A DNA stretch of 28,444 bases from DASPTH01 sp035623515 (GCA_035623515.1 DASPTH010000339.1:1-28444), one strand, 5' to 3'; numbered from the stretch's first letter, positions 15,582 through 23,589 are shown. The notes: generated by a model not told the origin, from the sequence alone. Numbers and translations: made by a program.

Positions 15582-15989
15582 GTGCGCCGCTACCGAAACC
15601 GAATCGACCGCGAGCTCGCAGAGGTCCCGCTGCTCCGCGGGCTTTCGTCGCGACAGCTCGCGCTGGTCGATCGGCTCTCGACCCCGGTGGAGCTGCCCGC
15701 GGGCGAGTACCTGGCGCAGCAGGGCCTCCCCGGTGCGGAGTTCTTCATCCTGCTCGACGGTCGAGTGGAGGTCGTCCAGGACCGCAAGCTCGTCGCGACC
15801 CGTGGCCCGGGAGCACCTCTCGGTGAGATCGCCCTGCTCGGTGGGCGCCGGCGTACCGCCACGCTCATCGCGCAGACCCCGGTCCGCGCCCGGGTGGCGA
15901 GCCGGCCGGAGTTCACGGGCCTCGTGGCCGAGATCCCCGAGCTCGGGGAGCGGCTGCAGGCGACGATGGAGGAGCGGCTCGCGTCCTGA
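15582..15989 (+). CDS. Stand-alone cyclic nucleotide-binding domain protein
   Basis: A 135-residue protein made of one cyclic-nucleotide-binding (cNMP) domain and little else. The core is clear: LLRGLSSRQLALVDRL, ELPAGEYLAQQG, the FFILLDGRVEV strands, and a phosphate-binding cassette LGEIALLGGRRRTATL with E82 and R91, the residues that contact the ribose and the phosphate in CRP-like proteins. No helix-turn-helix, kinase or channel part is attached, so it is not a CRP-type DNA-binding protein; it could sense cAMP and act on a partner. Start is GTG 15582, chosen for the near-perfect SD at 15566-15574. It is the only obvious cyclic-nucleotide sensor in the window, which also holds a class III cyclase gene at 1.3-4.1 kb; a functional link is possible but unproven. 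Confidence 0.88.
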   Translation: MRRYRNRIDRELAEVPLLRGLSSRQLALVDRLSTPVELPAGEYLAQQGLPGAEFFILLDGRVEVVQDRKLVATRGPGAPLGEIALLGGRRRTATLIAQTPVRARVASRPEFTGLVAEIPELGERLQATMEERLAS

Positions 15990-16011
15990 CGCGGCACGAC
16001 CCGAGCGTCGG

Positions 16012-16017
16012 TACTGT
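16012..16017 (+). promoter_or_regulatory. Candidate leaderless -10 of the amidase gene
   Basis: TACTGT (fits TAnnnT) ends 8 bases before the GTG at 16026. This would put the first transcribed base at or near the start codon. No SD is present for this GTG, which supports leaderless translation. The -35 is unclear. Confidence 0.4.
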
Positions 16018-16025
16018 CGTCGCTC

Positions 16026-17480
16026 GTGGAACCCACGAGCGACGACGAGCTGCTCTGGCTCCCCGCGTGGCGCATCGCGCAGGAGATCGCCGCCAAACGG
16101 GTGTCGCCCGTCGAGGTGACCGAGCTGGCCCTCGGTCGGATCGATCGTCTCGACGGGACACTCCATGCGTTCCTCACCGTCACGCCCGAGGTGGCACGGG
16201 CGCAGGCACGTGCGGCCGAGGTCGCGGTGATGCGCGGAGACGACCTCGGTCCGCTCCACGGCGTGCCGGTCTCGATCAAGGACTGCCTGTGGACGAAGGG
16301 CGTCCGCACCACGTGCGGGTCGTTGCACTTCGAGGACTTCGTGCCCGCCGAGGACTCGGTCGTGGCCGAGCGGCTCCACGCCGCCGGCACCGTGCTCGTC
16401 GGCAAGACCAACACACCGGAGTTCTGCGCGTTCGGGCGTACCGTCAACCGCCTCCAGCCCGAGTGTGTGAATCCTTGGGATCCCACGCGCATCCCGGGCG
16501 CGTCGAGTGGGGGCGCCGCCGCGAGCGTCGCTGCGGGGTCGACCCCCATCGCGGTCGGGACCGACGGCGGCGGATCGGTCCGGCTACCGGCGGCGCTCTG
16601 CGGGGTCGTGGGTCTCCTCCCGTCCCTCGGCCGGGTCCCCGGATACGGCACGATCGCCGAGACGCCTGCCTCGCGTGCCGGCCCGATCTCGCGCGATGTG
16701 CGCGACAACGCCTTGATGCTCGAAGTGATCGCGGGCGCGGACCCGCGCGAGTCGCGCAGCATTCCCGGGCCGGCTCCGGCGTTCGCGCACTCGCTCGACG
16801 CCGGCATCGAAGGGTTGCGGATGGCGTGGACTCCGGACTTCGGTCACCTCCCGGTCCACGAGCCGGCCGTGATCGAGGCCGCGGCACGTACCGCCTTCGC
16901 GCTCGCGGGAGCGGGTGCTCGTGTCGAGGAGCTCGGCAGCGCGCTCGACGACGCGCGTTGGCTCATCGTCGTCCTCGAGCAGACCGACGAGTTCGTGGCC
17001 CTGCTCCGGTCGTTCTTCGACGACCCCGAGAAGGCCGCGTTGCTCTCGGGCTTCTTCTTCGATCCTTCCAATACCGGGGCGAGTCCCGAAGCCACTCCCC
17101 ACCGCGACGACGAGCTCGCCCGCGCCCGCGCGGAGGCCGAACGCATCCGGCGCAACTTCTCCGCGTGCTTCGAGCGTTACGACGTTCTCCTGAGCCCGAC
17201 GTTCGGCCGTGTGGCGCCGAAGATCCCGCCGGGATGGCAGTGGCCGGTGCCCATGGACGAGTGGATCGCCTACACCTATCTCACGAACATGACCGGTACA
17301 CCCTCGGTGTCCGTGCCCTGCGGCGACGTCTCCGGTTTGCCCGTCGGTCTCCAGGTGATGGGCCGCTTCGGCGACGAAGCGACGATCCTCCGCGTCGCGG
17401 CCGCGCTGGAGGAGCTCCAGCCGTGGAGCGGCCGCCGCCCCCCTCCGCTCCCGTCGGTCGAGGTGGAAGACTCCGGATGA
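16026..17480 (+). CDS. Amidase signature (AS) family hydrolase
   Basis: A 484-residue amidase of the AS family, which cleaves amide or related C-N bonds. All three catalytic residues can be placed: K85 (PVSIKD), cis-Ser S160 (PGASSGGAAAS) and nucleophile S184 (GTDGGGSVRLPA); the 24-residue gap between the two serines matches the known enzymes. The oxyanion-loop glycines are intact. The C-terminal end (LTNMTGTPSVSVPCG, LPVGLQVMGRFGDEATILR) is standard for the family. The GTG at 16026 is chosen because it is just after a leaderless-type -10 and in register with the family N-terminus LPAWRIAQEI. Amidases are promiscuous, so the substrate is not inferable. It leads a co-directional run of LLM oxidoreductase, SDR and amidohydrolase, hinting at shared metabolism. 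Confidence 0.95.
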   Translation: MEPTSDDELLWLPAWRIAQEIAAKRVSPVEVTELALGRIDRLDGTLHAFLTVTPEVARAQARAAEVAVMRGDDLGPLHGVPVSIKDCLWTKGVRTTCGSLHFEDFVPAEDSVVAERLHAAGTVLVGKTNTPEFCAFGRTVNRLQPECVNPWDPTRIPGASSGGAAASVAAGSTPIAVGTDGGGSVRLPAALCGVVGLLPSLGRVPGYGTIAETPASRAGPISRDVRDNALMLEVIAGADPRESRSIPGPAPAFAHSLDAGIEGLRMAWTPDFGHLPVHEPAVIEAAARTAFALAGAGARVEELGSALDDARWLIVVLEQTDEFVALLRSFFDDPEKAALLSGFFFDPSNTGASPEATPHRDDELARARAEAERIRRNFSACFERYDVLLSPTFGRVAPKIPPGWQWPVPMDEWIAYTYLTNMTGTPSVSVPCGDVSGLPVGLQVMGRFGDEATILRVAAALEELQPWSGRRPPPLPSVEVEDSG

Positions 17481-17514
17481 CGCTCGCCCCGTCCGAGCTC
17501 CTGGAGAGCACGAC

Positions 17515-18471
17515 ATGCGCATCGGATTGATGATCGGCTCCGACCGTGAGCGCTCGCGCGCCGGCCGGCTCGACGGGTTGGTGACCGACGTGCAGGGCGC
17601 CGAGCGCGCGGGGTTCACGTCGGTGTGGGTGCCCCAGGTCCCCGGCTACCTCGATGCGCTCACCGCGATCGCCGTCGTCGGCCGGGCCACCGAGCGCATC
17701 GAGCTCGCGAGCGCGGTGGTGCCGGTGCAGACGCGTCACCCGATCCCCATGGCGCAGCAGGCCCTCACCACGCAGTCGGCGTGCGGGGGCCGGTTCACCC
17801 TCGGGCTCGGACCGTCGCACCACTGGCTGGTCGAGGGGCAGCTCGGCCTGGCGTACGAGCGACCGGCGGCGCTGATGCGCGATTACCTCGCGGTGTTGGA
17901 CGCCGCCTTCGCCGGCCCCGGCGCCGTCGACGTCGAGAACGACACGTACCGCGTCCACAGCCCCATGGACGTCCTGGATCCCGTCCCGATGCCGATCCTC
18001 GTCTCCGCGCTCGCTCCGGTGATGCTGCGCCTCGCGGGTGAACGCACGGCCGGGACCATCCTCTGGATGGCCGACGAGCGAGCCATCGCCGAGCACGTCG
18101 TCCCCCGCATCACCAAGGCCGCCTCCGAGGCGGGGCGACCAGCACCGCGCATCGTCGCCGGCGTGCCCGTCACGCTGTGCAGCGAAGGGGAGATCGACGC
18201 GGTGCGCGCCCGTGCGCGCGACGTGCTCGGGCACGCGGACTTCTCACCGAACTACGAGCGCCTGCTCCAGCACGGCGACGCGGAGGAGATCGACGACATC
18301 ATGGCCGTCGGCGACGAGTCGGCGATCGTGACGCGGCTGCGGCGCTTCCGCGACGCCGGCGTCACGGATCTCGCGGCTCGAGCGGTGCCGTTCGGCGACG
18401 ACGCCGACGCGCGCCTCGAGTCGCGCCGCCGGACGTTGGAGCTCCTCGGCACCGTCTGCCCGGAGCTCTGA
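17515..18471 (+). CDS. LLM-class F420-dependent oxidoreductase
   Basis: A 318-residue luciferase-like TIM-barrel oxidoreductase. The segment GGRFTLGLGPSHHWLVEGQ followed by GLAYERP and MRDYL matches the F420-dependent subfamily that includes mycobacterial MSMEG_4879-type proteins (recalled from family knowledge), so F420H2 is the likely cofactor. The N-terminal strand MRIGLMIGSD and the TERIELASAVVPVQTRHP region are family standard. The ATG at 17515 has SD GGAGAG about 8 bases upstream. It lies 34 bases after the amidase and 16 before an SDR, so an operon is likely. It is unlike the other two LLM proteins here in its motifs, so it was not made by local duplication. Confidence 0.92.
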   Translation: MRIGLMIGSDRERSRAGRLDGLVTDVQGAERAGFTSVWVPQVPGYLDALTAIAVVGRATERIELASAVVPVQTRHPIPMAQQALTTQSACGGRFTLGLGPSHHWLVEGQLGLAYERPAALMRDYLAVLDAAFAGPGAVDVENDTYRVHSPMDVLDPVPMPILVSALAPVMLRLAGERTAGTILWMADERAIAEHVVPRITKAASEAGRPAPRIVAGVPVTLCSEGEIDAVRARARDVLGHADFSPNYERLLQHGDAEEIDDIMAVGDESAIVTRLRRFRDAGVTDLAARAVPFGDDADARLESRRRTLELLGTVCPEL

Positions 18472-18487
18472 CGCGGGGGCGGGACGG

Positions 18488-19231
18488 GTGAGTCGCGTGG
18501 CGGTGGTCACCGGAGGCGGGTCGGGCATCGGTCTGGCGGTGTGCCGGCACCTGGGTGGGCGGGGGCACCGCGTCGCGGTGCTCGACGTCGACGGCGCCGC
18601 CGCCGAACGAGCGGCCGACGGCTTGCGCGGCGACGGCGTGGAGGCGCTGGCGTGCGCGGTCGACGTGTCGCACCAGAGTGCCGTCGACCACGCGCTCGCG
18701 GCCGTCCGCGCCGGGCTCGGAGCCGTCGAGATCATGGTGACGAGCGCGGGGATCGCCGAGTTCTCTTCGTTCACCGACATCGGCCTCGACGCGTGGAACC
18801 GGATCATCGCGGTGAACCTCACCGGTACGTTCCTGTGCCTCCAGGCTGCGATCCCCGACATGGTGAGCGGCGGTTGGGGTCGCATCGTCACCATCGCGTC
18901 GTCGGCGGGCCAGATCGGGTCACCGCGGCAAGGCCACTACGCCGCGTCGAAGGGCGGCGTCATCGCCCTCACGAAGACCGTCGCCCGCGAGTACGCGGCG
19001 CACGGCATCACCGCCAACAGCATCCCGCCGTTCTTCGTCGACACACCCATGAGCCGCGCCGCGGAGGCGGCGCGTGACATTCCCAGCGCTCCGGAGGTCG
19101 CGGCGCGCGTCCCGAGAGGCCGTCTCGGGACGGTCGACGACATCGCGGCTGCGTGCGCGTTCCTGTGCTCCGACGAGGCGAGCTACATCACCGGTCAGGT
19201 GATCGGCGTGAACGGCGGTGCCGTCGTGTGA
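18488..19231 (+). CDS. Short-chain dehydrogenase/reductase (FabG-like SDR)
   Basis: A 247-residue classical SDR, near the usual 250. The cofactor loop is TGGGSGIG (8-15) with an acidic end of the second strand (VLDVDG), which favours NAD(H). The catalytic triad is S138, Y151 and K155 (YAASKGG). The NAG motif is degenerate (TSAG). The C-terminus YITGQVIGVNGGAVV is standard. The GTG start at 18488 lies 16 bases after the LLM gene and has GGGACGG in front as a weak SD. Likely a keto/alcohol oxidoreductase in the same transcript as the amidase and LLM gene. Confidence 0.93.
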   Translation: MSRVAVVTGGGSGIGLAVCRHLGGRGHRVAVLDVDGAAAERAADGLRGDGVEALACAVDVSHQSAVDHALAAVRAGLGAVEIMVTSAGIAEFSSFTDIGLDAWNRIIAVNLTGTFLCLQAAIPDMVSGGWGRIVTIASSAGQIGSPRQGHYAASKGGVIALTKTVAREYAAHGITANSIPPFFVDTPMSRAAEAARDIPSAPEVAARVPRGRLGTVDDIAAACAFLCSDEASYITGQVIGVNGGAVV

Positions 19232-19291
19232 GAGCGACACCGCGGGCGCCGGTGACGGGTACGCGCGGATCCGACACGAGAGCGTGCGACG

Positions 19292-19297
19292 TAGCAT
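19292..19297 (+). promoter_or_regulatory. Candidate -10 before the amidohydrolase
   Basis: TAGCAT (TAnnnT) lies 32 bases before the ATG at 19330 in the 98-base gap after the SDR gene. It would give a leader of about 25 bases carrying the SD-like GGGGTGG. A CCGACA element at 19271-19276 is a poor -35 with short spacing, so the amidohydrolase could instead be the last gene of the upstream operon. Confidence 0.25.
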
Positions 19298-19329
19298 GGC
19301 GCGCGAGCGGATTTGAGCCCGGGGGTGGC

Positions 19330-20685
19330 ATGGACCGGTTGATCGTGGTGTCGGGTGATTCCCACGCGACCGTGCCACCGGATGCGTGGCCTCGCTACCT
19401 CGAGCGCAAGTACCACGACCACCTCCCGGAGATGCACGAGGACAACGGGCGCTACACGGAGCTCCTCGGCGTGTTCGCCAACTTCTCCCCGGAGCTGCTC
19501 GAAGTCATCGACACCGACGGGGTCTGGGCAGCCGGCGGGTACGAGGGCGCCTGGGACGCCGACCGCCGTCTGGCGGAGATGGACCGGGAGGGAATCGCGG
19601 CCGAGATGGTGTACCTCGGCGACCCGCGGGCGATCAGCCCACTGAGCCCGCAGTTCCGCCGGTACCCGCCGGACGTCGTGGCCGCGGGTGTACGCGCCTA
19701 CCACCGCTACGCGACCGACGTGTTCGGCCCGGCGCAGGATCGCATCCTGGTCGTCGGTGATCCCGCGAGCGCGGTCGACATCGACGCGATGCTGGCCGAG
19801 CTCGAGTGGATCGCCGACCACGGCTTCGCGGGCGCATACGTACCCGGCTACTGGGCCCGCCCCGACCTGCCCGCCCCGAACGACCCGTACTTCGATCCGT
19901 TCTGGTCGGCGTGCGAGGACCTCGCGCTCCCCGTCGCCGTGCACGCGGGCTATGGCCAGGAACAGTGCGAGTTCCTGCACAGGATCGAGGACCTGCAGCG
20001 CGAGATGGAAGCCGCCGGTCGGACCGACCTGTTGTCGGAGATCATCAACAACGCCCCACGCTTCTTCTCCAAGGATCTGCGGCCGCGCCGCGTGATGTGG
20101 CAACTGATGCTCGGTGGCCTCTTCGACCGGCACCCGCGACTCGAGCTGATCATGACCGAGGTCCGGGGCGACTGGCTGCCGCAGACGCTGCGGCACCTCG
20201 ACGCCGCCTACGAGCAGGCTCGCGACCACGTGCCCGCCCGGAGAAGGCCGAGCGAGTACTGGCAGGAACACTGCCTCATGTCGTTGTCGTTCGTGCACAA
20301 GGCCGAGGTCGCCATGCGCCACGAGCTCGGCGTGGACACCATCTTCTTCGGCCGCGACTACCCCCACGCCGAGGGTACGTGGCCCAACACCAGGGACTGG
20401 CTCGGGGACGCGTTCGCGGGCCTCCCCGAGGACGAGCTGCGACTCGTGCTCGGCGAGAACCCGATCCGGGTGCTGGGACTGGACCGGGCACGACTCGCGG
20501 CGATCGCCGAGCGGATCGGTCCGACCTTCGACGACGTCACCGGCCGCACGCACGAACTCGACCCCCGGCTCGTCGCCAACTGGGACGCGCGTAGCGGCTA
20601 CCTGCGGCCGGCCGAGGAACCCGACCCCGACGCCGTCGACGCGCTCCTCCGCGAGGACCTCGCGCTCGCGTCTGCCGGTCGTTGA
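19330..20685 (+). CDS. Amidohydrolase family 2 (ACMSD-like) metal-dependent hydrolase/decarboxylase
   Basis: A 451-residue metal enzyme of the amidohydrolase-2 family, whose members include ACMS decarboxylase, other decarboxylases and hydrolases. Metal-binding candidates are D10 and H12 (SGDSHATV, the DxH variant of the HxH motif), H205 (AVHAGYG) and D343 (FGRDYPHAEGTWPNT). The ending LRLVLGENPIRVLGLD matches the family's LGxNAxRLFxLD. A HHPRLE-like DRHPRLELIMTE motif is also typical. Length is somewhat above the 330-400 average because of an N-terminal insert (about 30-75) and a C-terminal extension. ATG 19330 is chosen because the DxH strand lies directly behind it; in-frame codons upstream read as non-coding. 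The reaction cannot be told between hydrolysis and decarboxylation. Confidence 0.9.
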   Translation: MDRLIVVSGDSHATVPPDAWPRYLERKYHDHLPEMHEDNGRYTELLGVFANFSPELLEVIDTDGVWAAGGYEGAWDADRRLAEMDREGIAAEMVYLGDPRAISPLSPQFRRYPPDVVAAGVRAYHRYATDVFGPAQDRILVVGDPASAVDIDAMLAELEWIADHGFAGAYVPGYWARPDLPAPNDPYFDPFWSACEDLALPVAVHAGYGQEQCEFLHRIEDLQREMEAAGRTDLLSEIINNAPRFFSKDLRPRRVMWQLMLGGLFDRHPRLELIMTEVRGDWLPQTLRHLDAAYEQARDHVPARRRPSEYWQEHCLMSLSFVHKAEVAMRHELGVDTIFFGRDYPHAEGTWPNTRDWLGDAFAGLPEDELRLVLGENPIRVLGLDRARLAAIAERIGPTFDDVTGRTHELDPRLVANWDARSGYLRPAEEPDPDAVDALLREDLALASAGR

Positions 20686-20710
20686 ACAGGTCGGGAACGA
20701 TCCCCAACTG

Positions 20711-21229
20711 CTAGCCGCGGACCCTCAGCGGCGCGTACCAGGCGTGCCGCTGGAGTTGCTGCTCGGAGAAGGTGACGAACCCCTGATCGCCGACCTCGAC
20801 TTCGTACGAGCGGCTGTCGGGAACCTTCGTGGTGAAGCCGAATCGGCACACGTCACCCTGGTCCTTCGTGTAGATGCCCGTGCCGAGGTGCGTCAGCGCC
20901 ACGAGCTCGTGCTTCGCGTTGCGGACGACGACCTGGGTTCCGGTGCGGATGGTCGCGTCGTCGCTCGAGCACTTGGCACCCTTCGCGGTGGCCGCGATCC
21001 ACTCGACGTAGTGGGGATCGTTCGAGCAAGCCGCGACGACCTGGGCGGTGCTCGACTTGCTGTCGGCGAGGGCGGCGCCGCACGCCCCTTCGGTCGGCGG
21101 GGCGACGAGCTCGGCGGTCGTGTCGAGCGTTCCGTGCAACGCGTGATCGGACGTCGCCGCGACCGCTGGCACCGAGCCGAGTGCCGCGAGCGTCAGGACC
21201 GAGAGACAAGCATGGAGCAACGACTTCAT
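20711..21229 (-). CDS. Small secreted protein with four cysteines, function unknown
   Basis: A 172-residue predicted secreted protein. MKSLLHACLSVLTLAALGSVPAVA is a Sec signal peptide with probable cleavage after AVA near residue 24 (given here in two parts: MKSLLHACLS and LTLAALGSVPAVA). The mature part has four cysteines (ACGAAL, AACSND, AKCSSD, DVCRFG), enough for two disulfides, and a beta-rich C-terminal half (TQVVVRNAKHELVAL, RSYEVEVGDQGFVTF). I recognise no domain. The ATG at 21229 is picked because it carries the signal peptide and a strong SD (AGGAG, 7 bases upstream). It converges with the amidohydrolase across 25 bases and has no partner gene nearby. Confidence 0.8.
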   Translation of the reverse strand: MKSLLHACLSVLTLAALGSVPAVAATSDHALHGTLDTTAELVAPPTEGACGAALADSKSSTAQVVAACSNDPHYVEWIAATAKGAKCSSDDATIRTGTQVVVRNAKHELVALTHLGTGIYTKDQGDVCRFGFTTKVPDSRSYEVEVGDQGFVTFSEQQLQRHAWYAPLRVRG

Positions 21230-21606
21230 GGACCACTCCTCCTGCAACACCGGTCGACGACGCGGGTCCTCACAGCCAGGTACCGGACGCGCGTGCCGCG
21301 AGCTCATCGCGCACGTAGCCGGCGAGTACCTCGGTCACCGCGATCGGGAGGCTGCGTGTCGAGGCGGTCGGCGCGGAACGTCCTGCCCCGACTCCTATCG
21401 CTGCCCGCACGATCTCGTCATTGGTCATGCGGTCATGGTGGCGAAACGCCACGCGTGGGACCACGGCCGACTCGATCCTTCCGTGGCACGCGAAGGTCAG
21501 ATCGCTGTCACCTCTCCGCTACATTCCCTGCGATTCCCGGATCCGGCCGGGGCTCGGGCAGCCACGACGTGGAACGACGGATCGTCGACCTGCGCGTCGG
21601 CCGGGC
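21230..21606. other. 377-base gap, no confident gene
   Basis: This stretch has no convincing gene. A minus-strand frame at 21270-21428 would give 52 residues (MTNDEIVRAAIGVGAGRSA at the start, closing ASGTWL), but its third codon positions are less GC-rich than those of true genes nearby, it lacks a clear SD, and no family is evident. It may be a small gene, a gene remnant or chance. The 5' leader of the secreted-protein gene occupies the left end. Confidence 0.3.
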
Positions 21607-22527
21607 TCAGACCTTCTCGAGCACTCCGTCGCGGTACGCGTGGATCTGTTCGCGTAGCCCTCGGAAGCCGCCACCGCGCGAGACGTACGGGCTGATCAGG
21701 ACGCGACGGGCTCCCGCGGCGACGAAGCGCCGCACGTAGTCGACGTCGAGCTCCGAAGAAGCGTCATGGCTTCCGGGCCAGGCGGTGATCTCGATCGCGT
21801 CGGGGTCGCGCCCGGTCGCCGCCGCCACTTCGCGCAGCCTGCGGACCGAAGCGGCGAATTCGTCGGGGCCGATCGTGAACGGGAACCACCCGTCGCCGAT
21901 CCGCCCGACGCGCTCGACTGCCGGCGCACTGTTCCCGCCGAGCACGATCGGTACCGGACCTCGTGCTGGTCGCGGCGACGAGTACACACGGTCGAACGCG
22001 AAGTGCTCGCCGTGAAAGGTGGCCGGCGCCTCGGTCCACAAGGCGCGCATGGCGCCGATGCACTCCTCGAGGCGGGTGCCGCGATCGCGGAACGGCACGC
22101 CGACGGCCCCGTACTCCTCGCGCTGCCAACCGATCCCGAGCCCGAGCAGCACCCGCCCACCCGAGAGGTTGTCGATGGTGGACACGCGTTTCGCCAGCAC
22201 CGCCGGGCTGTGGAGCGGCGCGATCACGACCGCCGTCCCGAGGTTCACGGACCGTGACACGGCGGCGACGAAGGCGAGCGTTTCCAGCGGATCGGGCATC
22301 GAGAGAGCCCCGGCGGCGCCGCCCGTCGCTCCCGGGATCTGCCCGTCGTCGGAGTACGGGTACTTCGGGTCGTAGTCGTGCGCGACGACCACGTGCTCGA
22401 CGCCCCACACGGACTCCACTCCGCACTCCTCGACGACACCCGCCCACTCGCGCAGAAAGTTTCCCGACGTGGTCTGCCCCGGCGCCATCGGCAACAGCAC
22501 ACCGAGCGCGACCGTGCCGTCCGTCAT
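21607..22527 (-). CDS. LLM-class F420-dependent oxidoreductase (Rv2161c/Rv3093c-like)
   Basis: A 306-residue luciferase-like oxidoreductase. The motif GGRVLLGLGIGWQREEY with AVGVPFRDRGTRLEECI is typical of the TIGR03619-type F420-dependent group of actinobacteria, and PVPIVLGGNSAPAVERVGRIGDGWFP matches its second half (quoted in parts; the run is IVLGGNSAPAVERVGRIGDG). Three-residue starts LGVLLPM and GVEHVVV complete the barrel. ATG 22527 is preferred over an in-frame ATG 12 bases upstream because GAGGAG lies 6-7 bases before it. A minus-strand TAGAGT at 22573-22578 could be its -10. It diverges from the DUF1028 gene. Substrate unknown. Confidence 0.9.
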   Translation of the reverse strand: MTDGTVALGVLLPMAPGQTTSGNFLREWAGVVEECGVESVWGVEHVVVAHDYDPKYPYSDDGQIPGATGGAAGALSMPDPLETLAFVAAVSRSVNLGTAVVIAPLHSPAVLAKRVSTIDNLSGGRVLLGLGIGWQREEYGAVGVPFRDRGTRLEECIGAMRALWTEAPATFHGEHFAFDRVYSSPRPARGPVPIVLGGNSAPAVERVGRIGDGWFPFTIGPDEFAASVRRLREVAAATGRDPDAIEITAWPGSHDASSELDVDYVRRFVAAGARRVLISPYVSRGGGFRGLREQIHAYRDGVLEKV

Positions 22528-22572
22528 CGCTCTCCTCACCTGCCGCTTCGCTGCTCGCGTCGCTCGAGCGGC

Positions 22573-22578
22573 ACTCTA
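22573..22578 (-). promoter_or_regulatory. Candidate -10 of the third LLM gene
   Basis: Minus-strand TAGAGT, the same hexamer found at 8609-8614 and 15359-15364, lies 45 bases before the ATG at 22527, giving a leader of about 38 bases with SD GAGGAG. No -35 recognised. Confidence 0.25.
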
Positions 22579-22692
22579 TGTCGCGCCGCCGAGGAGTCCA
22601 GTCTCAGCGGGTGCGCGTTCCGTGGCCGAGGGCAACGCACCGTGTGTATTTTCGACGACCGCACGCGCGTGAACACATGCAGGGAGGTGACG

Positions 22693-23589
22693 ATGACGTA
22701 TTCGATCGTTGCTCGCGATCCGGTTACCGGGGCAATGGGTATCGCGGTCCAGACATGCATGTTCGCGGTGGGCACCGTCGCGCCGTGGGCGCGGGCCGGG
22801 ATCGGCGCCGTCGCGACCCAGGCGACCGGTGAGCCGGCGTACGGGCCTCGGTGCCTCGACGCGCTGGAGGCCGGTGCATCAGCCGCCGACGCTCTCGCGA
22901 TCGCGCGAGCCGCAGACGAATCCCCGTTCCTCCGCCAGGTCGGCGTGGTGGCCGCGGACGGCAGCGTGGCGGCGTCGACGGGCGAGGAGTGCATCGAACT
23001 CGCAGGTCACCTCCTCGCGGACGGGTTCACGGTGCAGGCGAACATGATGGCGAGCGCGGAGGTCTGGCCCGCGATGGCCGAAGCCTTCGGCACCTCGACC
23101 GAGTCCTTTCCCCGCCGGTTGCTCGCGGCACTCGACGCCGGACAGTCCGCCGGTGGCGACGCCCGCGGCATGATGTCGGCCGCGCTGTTGGTCGTCGCCG
23201 GAGCGCGCCGCGACCCATGGGCGACGCCGCTCGTCGATCTTCGCGTCGATTCCGCCGTCGAACCCCTCCGAGAACTGCGCCGCCTGGTGAATGCCTCCGA
23301 GGCCTTCGACCGGTTCTCCCGGGCGAACGCGGTGCTCACGATCGGAGGTGACGCGCACGTCGCACTCCGCGAAGTCGACGACGCGCTCGCGGCAGTGCCC
23401 GGCGAGTCCAACATGCGCTTTCTCCGCGCCCGCGCACTCCTCGCGGTCGGTGACGTCGAGGGCGGCCGTGCGGAACTGCGGGCGCTCATCGCGTCGAGGC
23501 CGAGTTGGGAAGTCATCGTGCGGGGGTTCGCGGCCAGGGGTCGCCTGTCCATACCCGAGTCTTCGTCCCTCGACGCGCTCCTGCAGTGA
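22693..23589 (+). CDS. DUF1028 (Ntn-hydrolase-like) protein with helical C-terminal extension
   Basis: A 298-residue protein whose first about 210 residues match DUF1028, a family placed among Ntn-hydrolase-like folds but with unknown reaction. The beginning (MTYSIVARDPVTGAMGIAVQ) and the segments AVATQATGEPAYGPRCLDAL, VQANMMASAEVWPAM and RGMMSAALLVV are family hallmarks. Many relatives have no more than this; residues about 225-290 here add helical hairpins (ANAVLTIGGDAHVALREVDDAL, RFLRARALLAVGDVEGGRAEL; each given only in part) resembling one or two TPR units. ATG 22693 has an excellent SD, GGAGGTGA, 3-4 bases upstream. The gene is 165 bases from the divergent LLM gene and just before a methyltransferase. 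No biochemical role can be assigned. Confidence 0.9.
   Translation: MTYSIVARDPVTGAMGIAVQTCMFAVGTVAPWARAGIGAVATQATGEPAYGPRCLDALEAGASAADALAIARAADESPFLRQVGVVAADGSVAASTGEECIELAGHLLADGFTVQANMMASAEVWPAMAEAFGTSTESFPRRLLAALDAGQSAGGDARGMMSAALLVVAGARRDPWATPLVDLRVDSAVEPLRELRRLVNASEAFDRFSRANAVLTIGGDAHVALREVDDALAAVPGESNMRFLRARALLAVGDVEGGRAELRALIASRPSWEVIVRGFAARGRLSIPESSSLDALLQ

Noticed and set aside
14202..16379. Minus-strand frame of 725 codons across the DUF35-aldolase, cyclic-nucleotide-binding and amidase genes
   Set aside because: It crosses three recognisable genes in other frames and its translation has no domain or natural start.
22542..22572. GCCGCT/AGCGGC inverted repeat with a 19-base spacer in the gap before the DUF1028 gene
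   Set aside because: Only six bases per arm and purely GC-rich; within chance for this DNA.
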